From Amycolatopsis vastitatis (lineage in GTDB: Bacteria > Actinomycetota > Actinomycetes > Mycobacteriales > Pseudonocardiaceae): a DNA stretch of 64,000 nt. The position numbers and the translations under genes were made by a program. The notes beneath the pieces are model-generated. The model saw only the letters and a program-made list of their open reading frames with translations, was not told where the DNA came from and did not search any database. The DNA is taken from the NCBI RefSeq assembly GCF_002234595.1, contig NZ_NMUL01000007.1, positions 248,001-312,000 on the forward strand, written 5' to 3'. Shown here piece after piece: positions 45,750 through 54,150 of this stretch; position 1 is the first letter of the stretch, and every line of letters starts with the position of its first letter.

Positions 45750-48620
45750 TCAGTTCCGTTCCGGTGCGGCGGTGATGACGGCGGCGATCGCCGCGGGGGT
45801 CGGGGTGGCCGCCAGCGCGTCCACTTCGAGCGGGACGCCGAACCGCCGCTGCAGCCGGGCCACCATCCGGACGAACAGCAGCGACTCGCCGCCGAGGTCG
45901 AAGAAGTCCGACCCGGGCCGCACTCCGACGGTCCCGAGCAGGTCCAGCCAGACCTCGATCACCTGCGCCAGGACCGGCTCGGACCCGGAACCCGGCTCGG
46001 CCGGTGCGGGTTGCGGCACCGGCTCGGGTGCCACCGGCCGCAGCCGGTATTCGTTGCGGGCGAACGGGTACGTCGGCAGCGGTACCCGGGCGGCCGGGCT
46101 TTGCCGGATGTCGTCCCAGCGGAGGTTCGCCCCGGCCGTCCACAAAGCGCCGGCGGCGGCCACGACCGGGCTCGCGCGGTCGGGTTGCACCGCGATCTTG
46201 GCGGCGTCGCGCGCCTCGGGAACCGCTCGCGCGGCAGCGGTGAGCGCCTTGCCGGGCCCGACCTCGACCAGCAGCGGGCTTGCCGTCGCCAGGCCGGTCC
46301 GCAGAGCCTCGAGGAACCGCACCGGCGCGACGACCTGGTCGGCCCAGTATCCGGCGTCGCGACGGGCACCGCGGGGGAGCAGTGAGCCGTCGAGGGCGCT
46401 GACGATGTCGATCCGCCGGGCCCGGCCGCGAGCCGCGGCCGGCGCGGACCGGAGCCGGTCGGCGGCGCCGGTCATCATCCGGGAGTGGAACGCCCGGCGA
46501 GCAGGCAGCATCCGGTGCCGCACGCCGAGGTGGTCGAAGCGTGCTCGCAGCTCCTCGATCGACTGGCCGGTGCCCGAGAGGACGACGTTGTCCGGGCCGT
46601 TGACCGCGGCGAGGTCGAGCCCGCCGATCTCGCGGACCTGGCGCCGGGCGACCTCCTCGTCGGTGAGCGCGGCGAGCATCCGGCCCGGTGGGGCCGCCTG
46701 CATGAGCGCACCACGCAGAGCCACCAGGTTCAGCGCGTCGTCGACGTCCAGCTCGCCGGCCAAGCAGGCGGCGGCGTACTCGCCGGCGGAGTGTCCGATC
46801 AGGATGGCTGGCCGGACCCCCCAGGACACCAGCAGGCGTCCGAGCGCGTATTCGTGCACGAGCAGCGCGGGCTGGGCGACATCCGTGCGATGGACGCGCT
46901 CGGCCGGCGCGTCCGGATCCAGGAGGACTTCGCGGAGGTCGAACCCGAGGATGGCCACGGCGGCCTCGGCGCAACTGTCCACATCGGATTGGAAGGAACG
47001 GTGACAGGCGTAGGGTTCCGCCGACATCCCGGCGTATTCGGAGCCCTGGCCCGGAAACAGGAACACCGGATCGGGCCGCTTGACGGCTGGTCCGCCGGGC
47101 GGATCCGCCAACCGGGCGACGGCGGCAGGCACGTCTTCGGCCGCCACGGCGTGCCGGTACGGGAAATGGCGGCGATGGGACTGGAGCGTCAGGGCCACGT
47201 CGTGGACCGAAACGTCGTTCGAAGCGCGCAAATGCGCCGCGAGCCGCGCCTTCGCCGCCTCGAGGTCCGCCGCGGTGCGGGCGGAGACCGTGAGGACCGC
47301 GGTCGCCTGCCGCGTCCGCGGCACGAGGCCGGGGCGAGCCGGGGCTTCTTCGAGGACGACGTGCGCGTTGGTTCCGCCGAGACCGAAGGCGCTGACGGCG
47401 GCGCGGCGGGTCCGGGAGTCCGTCCACTTGCGCGCCCGGGAGTCCAGGGTGAACGTGGTGCCGCCGTCGATCTCGGCGCGCGGCCGGGTCAGGCCCGCCA
47501 TCGGCGGGATCCGCTCGAAGTGCAGCGCCAGCACGGCCTTGATGAACCCGGCGACGCCCGCCGCGGCGTCGAGGTGCCCGATGTTGGCCTTCACCGAGCC
47601 GAGCGAACAGGGCCGGTCGCGGCCGCCGAACACCTCCGTCAGCGCGGCGAGCTCGATGGCGTCACCGACCTCGGTCGCGGTGCCGTGCGCTTCGACGTAG
47701 CCGACGGTTTCCGGTGCCACCGCGGCGTTCGCGTACGCCCTGCTGAGCACGTCGAGCTGGCCCCGCACCCCGGGTGCGGTGTACCCGGCCTTGGCGCCGC
47801 CGTCGTTGTTGATCGCCGAGCCCTTGACCACCGCGTACACGAGATCGCCGTCGCGGAGCGCGTCGTCGAGCCGCTTCAGCACCACCATGCCGACGCCGCC
47901 ACCCGGCACGGTGCCGGCGGCGGTGGCGTCGAACGGGCGGCAGCCACCGTCCGGCGACAGGACCCCGCCCGGTTCGTACAGGTAACCGGTGTCCTGCGGG
48001 AACGGCACGGACACGCCACCGGCGAGCACGACGTCCGCGTCGCCAGTGTGCAGGCTCTGGCACGCCAGGTGCACCGCGACCAGCGAGGTGGAGCACGCGG
48101 TCTGCACGGTCAGAGCCGGTCCGCCCAAGTCGAGCCGGTAGGCGATCTTCGCGGCCAGGTGGTCCTTTTCGTTGCCGAGCACCGCCGCGAGCAGGCCGTG
48201 CGAGCCGGTGACGTCCGGGTCCTTCAGCACACTGTGGACGAGGTAGTGGCCGAACCCGGAGCCGGCGAACACGCCGACCCGCCCGAACGGCCGGTTCGTC
48301 GTCAGCCCGGCCGTTTCCAGCGCCTCCCACGCGGTCTGCAGCAGCAGGCGGTGCTGCGGGTCCGTCAGTGCCGCGTCCTTCGGGGTGATGCCGAAGAAGT
48401 CCGCGTCGAAGTGTTCCGCGCCGTCGATCCGGCCACGGGAGGGCACGTACCACGGATCGTCCACTTCGGACTGCGGGACGCCGTTGCGGAGCAGTTCCTC
48501 CCTGGTCAGCGTGGTGATGGAGACGCGCCCCGCCTCGATGTTCGACCAGTACCGCCAGACGTCGCCCGCGCCGGGGAACCGGCAGGCGAACCCGATCACC
48601 GCGATGTCCTGCCCGCTCAT
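45750..48620 (-). CDS. Type I PKS module KS-AT-ACP
   Basis: A 956-aa single extension module. KS at 1-425 has Cys176 in TACSTS, His in EAHGTATEVGD and His in KANIGHLD. AT at ~520-800 has GQGSEYAGM, the active Ser in GHSAGE and RAFHS in place of HAFH, which points to malonyl-CoA. ACP is at ~870-945 with the phosphopantetheine Ser in DLGGESL. There are no reducing domains, so the beta-keto group would stay unless processed elsewhere. ATG 48620 overlaps the NRPS stop (ATGA). The next gene begins 1 base after its stop. It should extend the NRPS-bound chain by two carbons. Confidence 0.9.
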   Translation of the reverse strand: MSGQDIAVIGFACRFPGAGDVWRYWSNIEAGRVSITTLTREELLRNGVPQSEVDDPWYVPSRGRIDGAEHFDADFFGITPKDAALTDPQHRLLLQTAWEALETAGLTTNRPFGRVGVFAGSGFGHYLVHSVLKDPDVTGSHGLLAAVLGNEKDHLAAKIAYRLDLGGPALTVQTACSTSLVAVHLACQSLHTGDADVVLAGGVSVPFPQDTGYLYEPGGVLSPDGGCRPFDATAAGTVPGGGVGMVVLKRLDDALRDGDLVYAVVKGSAINNDGGAKAGYTAPGVRGQLDVLSRAYANAAVAPETVGYVEAHGTATEVGDAIELAALTEVFGGRDRPCSLGSVKANIGHLDAAAGVAGFIKAVLALHFERIPPMAGLTRPRAEIDGGTTFTLDSRARKWTDSRTRRAAVSAFGLGGTNAHVVLEEAPARPGLVPRTRQATAVLTVSARTAADLEAAKARLAAHLRASNDVSVHDVALTLQSHRRHFPYRHAVAAEDVPAAVARLADPPGGPAVKRPDPVFLFPGQGSEYAGMSAEPYACHRSFQSDVDSCAEAAVAILGFDLREVLLDPDAPAERVHRTDVAQPALLVHEYALGRLLVSWGVRPAILIGHSAGEYAAACLAGELDVDDALNLVALRGALMQAAPPGRMLAALTDEEVARRQVREIGGLDLAAVNGPDNVVLSGTGQSIEELRARFDHLGVRHRMLPARRAFHSRMMTGAADRLRSAPAAARGRARRIDIVSALDGSLLPRGARRDAGYWADQVVAPVRFLEALRTGLATASPLLVEVGPGKALTAAARAVPEARDAAKIAVQPDRASPVVAAAGALWTAGANLRWDDIRQSPAARVPLPTYPFARNEYRLRPVAPEPVPQPAPAEPGSGSEPVLAQVIEVWLDLLGTVGVRPGSDFFDLGGESLLFVRMVARLQRRFGVPLEVDALAATPTPAAIAAVITAAPERN

Positions 48621-51600
48621 GCGCCCGTGCCCGGCGGTGCCCCCGACAAGTGCCGCGCCAGCGACTCGACCGTCGGGAAGCGGTACAGGTCCACCAGCGG
48701 CAGCGGTTGCCCGGGCAGCCGTTCCCTGAGCTGGTGCCGGACCAGCGCGAGCCGGAGCGAGTCGCCGCCGACGTCGAAGAACCCCTCGTCGTGGTCGAAG
48801 TCGTCGGTGCCGAGCACCGTGGCCCAGGCGTCCGCGATGATCTTCTCCAACGCGGCGATGTCGTCCTCCGCGTCGGTCGTGGCGACCGCCGGGAGCGTTT
48901 CGGAGGACAGTGCCCGCAGGTCCACTTTTCCGTTGCGGGTGAGCGGGAATTCCGTGACGGCCAGCCACCGTTGCGGGCGGGCGTATGCGGGCAGTTCGGC
49001 CTCGACCGCCTGCCGGATCACGGCCAGTGACACGCCCCCGGTCCGGACCGCCGCGCACAGCCGGTCCTCTTCGGACAGGAACACCAGCGCGTCGAGCACG
49101 CCGTCCCGGCTCGCGATCCGGCGCTCCACATCGGACAGTTCGACCCGGTGGCCGGCGATCTTGACCTGCCGGTCGCGGCGCCCGTGGAAGTGGAGCGTGC
49201 CGTCGGAACCCCAGCGGGCCAGGTCCCCGGTCCGGTACGTCCGGAGCCCGGTCTCCTGCCGGTCGGCGAAGGCCTCGCCGGTCTGGACGGGCTCACCCAG
49301 GTAGCCCTCGGCGAGCCCGGCGCCGGTCGTGTGCAGCTCGCCGATCCCGCCCGGCGGGACCAGCCCGCCGGCGGCGTCGAGCACGACCACCCCGGTCCCG
49401 GCCACCGGCCGCCCGATCGGCAGGTCAGGGCCGACCTGGTGGGCACCGTCGACCGTGTGCGTCGTGGTGAACGTCGTGTTTTCGGTGGGGCCGTAGCCGT
49501 TGGTCACCCGCAGCCCGGGGCAGCGGTCCAGGACGCGCCGGACGTGCGGCGGCGACACCACGCCCCCGCCGGTGAAGACCTGGCGCACGCCGCTGAAGGC
49601 GTCCGGGCGGTGTTCGGCCACGATCCGGAACAGGCCCGACGTCAGCCAGGCGTGGGTGACCGGCCGGTCGTGGAGGAACCCGGCCAGCGCGGCGGGCGCG
49701 GGCTCGCCGGGCGGGAACACCTCGACGGTGCCGCCGTTCGCCAGCGGGACCAGGAGTTCGAGCGTGGAGGCGTCGAAGGCCAGGGGCGCCAGGCGGAGCA
49801 TCCGGGTTTCCGCGGCCGGGACGAACAGGTCCGGGTCGGCGGCCAGCCGCAGCACGCCGCGGTGGGTGACGACGACGCCTTTCGGCAGGCCGGTCGAGCC
49901 GGAGGTGAACGCGATGTAGGCCGTCTTCCCGGTGACCTCCGGCAGGGCCGGTCCGGCCGGGGCGGGCCGGGTGAGGTCGATCGCCGTTTCCGGCCCGATC
50001 CGCGCCTTCGGTGCCGCGGTCGCCGCCACGTGCGCGCGCCATTCCCGGGTGGCGGCCGGGTCGATGGCGACGTAGCTCGCGCCGAGCCGCAGCGTCGCGA
50101 GCACGCCGACGGCCTCGCTCGCCGAGCGTGGCAGGTCGATCAGCACCCGGTCGCCCGCCTCGACGCCGGCCGCGGCGAGCTGCCGGGCCTGCGCCGAGGC
50201 GAAGGCGTGCAGCTGCCCGTAGGTCAAGGTGACGCCGGCGTGCGTGTCACTGATCGCCACGGTTTCCGGCGTGGAGGCGACGGTGCGCTCGAACGCCCGC
50301 CAGAGGTCGCCGTCGCTGTCGACGGCTCGGCCGGTGCCCAGGCGGTCGAGCCGGGCACGCTGGCCGGCGGAGATCGTCCGCGCGTGGCCGAGCGGCCGCC
50401 GGGGGTGCGCCGTCAGCTCCGCCAATCCGGCTTCGAAGGATTCGGCGAGATCGCCGGCGTCGGCGGGGCTCAGCACCGAGGTCGCGTACTCCAGCGCCAG
50501 CCGGGGCCTGCCGGACCAGGCCTGGACGTAGAGCAGCGCGTCGAACACCGACCCGCCGCAGTGGCCTTCGTGGACGCGCCAGTCCGGTCCGATCGACTCG
50601 GGGACGAGCTGGTCGTGCGCGGCGAACCCGATCTGGGCCAGCGGGTTTCGCGCCGGATCGGGGTCCTCGCCGAGCGCGGTGACGAGGTGTTCGAAGGGCA
50701 CGTCGGCGTCGCCGGTCGCGGCGGCGATCGCCGCGCTGACACCGCGGACGCAGGCCTCGGCGCTGCCGGCGTCGTCGATCCGGCAGCGGACCGGCACGAC
50801 CCGGGTGCAGAGCCCGACGACGCCGGCCGTGTGCGCGCCGAACCGGCCCGCCACGGGCAGCCCCAGCAAGAAGTCGGCGAGGCCGGTCCGCCGGGCGACG
50901 GTCAGCGCCCACGCCGACATCAGGACCGCGGTGGTCGTGACCCCGCAGCGGGCGGCCAGTTCCCCGGTCGCGGTGGCGAGCGGCTCGGGGAGGGGGAAGA
51001 CCAGCCGGGCGCCGCGGCCGTCGGAAGACGGCGGCCGCGGCGCGTCGGACGGCAGCGACACCACGGCCGGTGCCCCGGCCAGCCGATCGGCCGCCCGCGC
51101 GGTGATCTCGTCGAGCGCGCCCGAGGACGTCAGTTCCGCGTTCCGGTCGGCGACCTGGTCGGGGGACCGGCCGGGAGCGGCCGGTTCACCGCGGTACAGC
51201 TCGCCGAACTGGCGCCAGAGCAGCCCGATGCTCCACCCGTCGGCCAGGACGTGGTGGATCAGCATCGTCAGCAGGCTGCCGCGGCCGGTCCGGCCGAGCA
51301 CGAACACCACCGGCGGACGTTCGAACGGCCGGAGCAGGGTGTCGCTCGCCCCGGCGTAGAGCTCGTGGCCGATCTGTACACTGTGGACGGACGGCAGGTG
51401 CTGGTGGAAGATCCGGGGCCGCTCGGTGGGCGGGAGGACGCGCCGGCACTGGGCCGTTCCCTCGGCCACGAACATCGTCCGCAGCGACTCGTGGCGGGCC
51501 ACCAGCTCCGCCAGTACCTCGGCCGTGCGGTCCTCTTCCAGCGGATCGCCGGTCTCGAGGCTGAACATCAGGTGGTACGGCCGGTCGGTGCCGGCCAGGT

Positions 51601-51907
51601 GCGCGGCGAGCATCGCCCGCTGGCCCGGCAGCAGGGGCCGGTCCGGCTCCCGGCTCGCCGGTGGCGGCGGCGCGAGGTAGGGCGTGGTCGCCGACAGCAC
51701 GGTCCCGAGCGGCTCCGGGCCGATCAGCCGTGCACTGTCCACACTGCACCCCAGCTGCCGCTGGCCGAGCGCGAGCAGCTCGATGGCCCCCAGAGAACTT
51801 CCGCCGAGGCCGACGAACGAGCTGTCGCCGAGGCGGGCCGCGACCTCGGCGGGCGGCATCCCGCTCACCGCGCTGACCAGCGGCAGCCAGTCCTCAAGCC
51901 GGGTCAT
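48617..51907 (-). CDS. NRPS T-C-A-T
   Basis: A 1096-aa protein. The N-terminal carrier domain has pantetheine Ser38 in GLGGSSLG. The condensation domain has HHVLADG at 218-224. The adenylation domain (~545-985) has A3 FTSGSTGLPKG, A4 FDASTLE, A5 NGYGPTENT, A7 YRTGDLARW, A8 KIAGHRVEL and A10 RNGKVDL. The C-terminal carrier has FFDVGGDSL. Reading the pocket residues gives D, A, L, W, F, G, G, T, F, K, close to known valine codes, so a branched aliphatic residue is likely. ATG 51907 has GGGAGGA nearby. It overlaps the free carrier gene upstream by 14 bases and the PKS downstream by 4. Confidence 0.9.
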   Translation of the reverse strand: MTRLEDWLPLVSAVSGMPPAEVAARLGDSSFVGLGGSSLGAIELLALGQRQLGCSVDSARLIGPEPLGTVLSATTPYLAPPPPASREPDRPLLPGQRAMLAAHLAGTDRPYHLMFSLETGDPLEEDRTAEVLAELVARHESLRTMFVAEGTAQCRRVLPPTERPRIFHQHLPSVHSVQIGHELYAGASDTLLRPFERPPVVFVLGRTGRGSLLTMLIHHVLADGWSIGLLWRQFGELYRGEPAAPGRSPDQVADRNAELTSSGALDEITARAADRLAGAPAVVSLPSDAPRPPSSDGRGARLVFPLPEPLATATGELAARCGVTTTAVLMSAWALTVARRTGLADFLLGLPVAGRFGAHTAGVVGLCTRVVPVRCRIDDAGSAEACVRGVSAAIAAATGDADVPFEHLVTALGEDPDPARNPLAQIGFAAHDQLVPESIGPDWRVHEGHCGGSVFDALLYVQAWSGRPRLALEYATSVLSPADAGDLAESFEAGLAELTAHPRRPLGHARTISAGQRARLDRLGTGRAVDSDGDLWRAFERTVASTPETVAISDTHAGVTLTYGQLHAFASAQARQLAAAGVEAGDRVLIDLPRSASEAVGVLATLRLGASYVAIDPAATREWRAHVAATAAPKARIGPETAIDLTRPAPAGPALPEVTGKTAYIAFTSGSTGLPKGVVVTHRGVLRLAADPDLFVPAAETRMLRLAPLAFDASTLELLVPLANGGTVEVFPPGEPAPAALAGFLHDRPVTHAWLTSGLFRIVAEHRPDAFSGVRQVFTGGGVVSPPHVRRVLDRCPGLRVTNGYGPTENTTFTTTHTVDGAHQVGPDLPIGRPVAGTGVVVLDAAGGLVPPGGIGELHTTGAGLAEGYLGEPVQTGEAFADRQETGLRTYRTGDLARWGSDGTLHFHGRRDRQVKIAGHRVELSDVERRIASRDGVLDALVFLSEEDRLCAAVRTGGVSLAVIRQAVEAELPAYARPQRWLAVTEFPLTRNGKVDLRALSSETLPAVATTDAEDDIAALEKIIADAWATVLGTDDFDHDEGFFDVGGDSLRLALVRHQLRERLPGQPLPLVDLYRFPTVESLARHLSGAPPGTGA

Positions 51908-52196
51908 GCGTCCTCCCGAAGACTTCACCGAGCAACTCGGCCATGGTGGTGACCGTGAACGACGCGAAGAGCCGCCGCCGGTCGATGCGCACGCCGTAGC
52001 GCCGCTGCGCGGCCGCCACGAGCCGGACGGCCTGCAGCGAATCGCCGCCGAGCGCGAAGAAGTGGTCCGTCACGCCGAGCGGCCGCACCTCGACCCGTTC
52101 CGACCAGAGCTCGAGGAGCTCCGACTCGAGGTCGGTCCGCGGCCCGAGCGGCTCGCCGAGGTCCTCGGGACGATGGTTCGCGGGTGGTGGCTGCAT
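51894..52196 (-). CDS. Free-standing carrier protein (PCP/ACP)
   Basis: A 100-aa carrier protein. LESELLELWSERVEV is helix 1, and HFFALGGDSLQAVRLVAAAQRRYG holds the phosphopantetheine Ser before helix 2. DRRRLFASFTVTTMAEL is the typical end. The sequence is closer to peptidyl carriers (GGDSL). It lies between the radical SAM and NRPS genes with a 14-base overlap into the NRPS. It is a natural partner for the carrier-less adenylation domains of the cluster, and could present a substrate to the radical SAM enzyme; both ideas are inference. Confidence 0.88.
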   Translation of the reverse strand: MQPPPANHRPEDLGEPLGPRTDLESELLELWSERVEVRPLGVTDHFFALGGDSLQAVRLVAAAQRRYGVRIDRRRLFASFTVTTMAELLGEVFGRTHDPA

Positions 52197-52233
52197 CTGG
52201 CTTTCCCCTTCGCCGGAAGCGGTTTCCCGCCGG

Positions 52234-54150
52234 TCACCGCCGCACCTCGACCAGCGGTAGCTCGCGCCGCGCCACGACGGTGGGTGCCGGCTCCCCGGCC
52301 GGTTCTCCCGGCGGCGGCACGACCAGGCTCATCACCCGGTCGCCTTCGGCGAAGAGCAGGCGGTGGCGGCGCAGGTAGGCCAGTTGCGCAGCGACGGCTT
52401 CGGCGGTTCGGCCGAGGTCGGCGGCCAGGCGGTCCTCCTTGACCGGCGCGGAAAGGCGGCGCAGCAGCGGCAGCAGTTCGGGCTCGAGCGGCACCGTGCG
52501 GACGGTGCCGTCCCGCGTGTCGTGCACCCAGTGCTCGTTCTCGTCCGAGCGCAGCACCAGCTCCGGCGGCACGTCCTGGTCGGCCCATCGCGCCTGCCAG
52601 TACTCGACCTGCTCGGTGACCGGCCGCAGCCAGGTGATCGAATGCCGCATGTAGGGCGAGACCCGGCGATCGGTGAAGAAGTAGGCCAGCCGCGCGATCT
52701 GTTCCTCGGCGAACGGGTAGATCAGCGGGTAGAAGTCCATCGGGGTCAGCTCGAGCCCGTACTCCTCGGCCTGCGTGTAGTACGGGCTGTACCGGTCGAA
52801 CCGCACCAGGAACGTGCCGTTCGGCGGGGGCAGGTGGGTCAGCAGCGGGATGTCTTCGACGTACTTGGCGTAGACCTCCTCGGGCTCTCGGGGGAAGCCG
52901 AGCAGCAGGTTCCACTCCGGCGTGATGCCGTGGCCGAGGCAGCTGCGCAGGAACTGCAGGTTGAGGAACGCCGTGGTGCCCTTGTTCATCAGCTTGAGCG
53001 TGCCGGTGGACAGCGCCTCGATGCCCGGCTGGATCCGGGTCACCTTGGCCTGGCTCAGCACGGCCATGTCGTGCTCGCTCATCGGGACTTTGATCTCGTA
53101 GAACAGGGAGACGCCCGCGGGCGGGTCGAGCTTCGCGAACACTTCCTTCGGGTAGGACTTCGGCATGATGTTGTCGGTGCAGACGAACTCGTCGCACCAC
53201 GGGCTGAACTCGAACAGCCATTCGAACTGCGCGCGGGCGTGCTCGGGCGCCATCGAGCGGTAGGCCATGCCGAGGCCGTTGAGCCCGCAGAACGTGCAAT
53301 GCGAGCGCTGACCCCACCAGCAGCCCCTCGACGTTTCGAAGAACAGGATCGGCTTCGCGGTCTCCGGTCCGCCGAGCCGGTCCCGATGGGCGTCGAAACC
53401 CGCGACGAAGCCCGTGTAGTCGGGGGTGAAGAAGTCGTCGATGTCGCGCTCGCGCCCCACCGTGTCCCGGTAGGCGGGATCGTGGCAGTTCTTCGCCGTG
53501 AGCACGCCCGGGATCGTGTGGACGCCTTCGGGAGCACCGTCCAGTACCTGCCGCAGGAACTGCGGGAAGGTGTGCAGCGCGGGGCCCGAGAACACCGCGT
53601 CGATCGCGTCGGCCTCCTGTGCGATGACCGCGCCCATCGGAGCCTCGCAGTTGGCCCCGCCCAGCAGCGTCGTCGCGGCGGGGTTGCGGTCCTTGATCAC
53701 CCTGGCCATCCCGATGCTGGCCACGTGCTGGGCGAACATCGAGGTGAACCCGACGACGTCGGCGGAGTACAGGTCGTGGCGTTCGGCGAGCTCGGCGCAG
53801 AAGGCGGCGATGCCGGCGCGGCGCTCGACGATGTGCTCGCGGAACTCCCGCCACTGCGCGCCCAGGTAGTAGCGGCGGAAGTAGTCCTCGGCGTTGTCCG
53901 GGGCATCGGGGAACGCCACCGGCCGGAACAGCCATTCGCCGATCCCGGTCATCAGGTGCTGGACACCGTCGGCGATCGCGTCGTAGGTGTCGATGCCGAG
54001 GTATTCGGCGAAGTCGAAGTTGAGGTAGCGGACCTCGACCTCGGCCGCGTCGCCGAACTCACGCCGGGTCAGCGCGGCGAGCTGGCTGAGCGCGAACGAC
54101 GGTTTGCGCCAGTCCGCGAAGGGCATGGTGACGAGCGCGATCCGGGTCAT
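52234..54150 (-). CDS. Radical SAM enzyme of the RiPP-maturation type, B12-binding N-terminus
   Basis: A 638-aa enzyme. The N-terminal ~200 residues resemble a cobalamin-binding domain (VVGFTSMFAQHVASIGMARVI; TTLLGGANCE). Its Fe-S motif is CX7CX2C (C277, C285, C288) in RGCWWGQRSHCTFCGLNG, the signature of the 'RiPP maturation radical SAM protein 1' family, which usually C-methylates ribosomal peptides. The barrel continues through IQPGIEALSTGTLKLMNKGT and WNLLLGFPREP. A C-terminal ~150-residue part looks like a winged-helix or peptide-binding addition. The ATG overlaps the AfsR stop (ATGA). Its presence in an NRPS operon without a recognised precursor peptide is unusual. Confidence 0.88.
   Translation of the reverse strand: MTRIALVTMPFADWRKPSFALSQLAALTRREFGDAAEVEVRYLNFDFAEYLGIDTYDAIADGVQHLMTGIGEWLFRPVAFPDAPDNAEDYFRRYYLGAQWREFREHIVERRAGIAAFCAELAERHDLYSADVVGFTSMFAQHVASIGMARVIKDRNPAATTLLGGANCEAPMGAVIAQEADAIDAVFSGPALHTFPQFLRQVLDGAPEGVHTIPGVLTAKNCHDPAYRDTVGRERDIDDFFTPDYTGFVAGFDAHRDRLGGPETAKPILFFETSRGCWWGQRSHCTFCGLNGLGMAYRSMAPEHARAQFEWLFEFSPWCDEFVCTDNIMPKSYPKEVFAKLDPPAGVSLFYEIKVPMSEHDMAVLSQAKVTRIQPGIEALSTGTLKLMNKGTTAFLNLQFLRSCLGHGITPEWNLLLGFPREPEEVYAKYVEDIPLLTHLPPPNGTFLVRFDRYSPYYTQAEEYGLELTPMDFYPLIYPFAEEQIARLAYFFTDRRVSPYMRHSITWLRPVTEQVEYWQARWADQDVPPELVLRSDENEHWVHDTRDGTVRTVPLEPELLPLLRRLSAPVKEDRLAADLGRTAEAVAAQLAYLRRHRLLFAEGDRVMSLVVPPPGEPAGEPAPTVVARRELPLVEVRR

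Noticed and set aside
46485..49304. 939-codon plus-strand frame within the PKS/NRPS region
   Set aside because: Antisense of the PKS and NRPS; no recognisable motif, typical high-GC shadow.
52070..53935. 621-codon minus-strand frame in another phase of the radical SAM gene
   Set aside because: Same strand but shifted frame. The real frame carries all radical SAM motifs.
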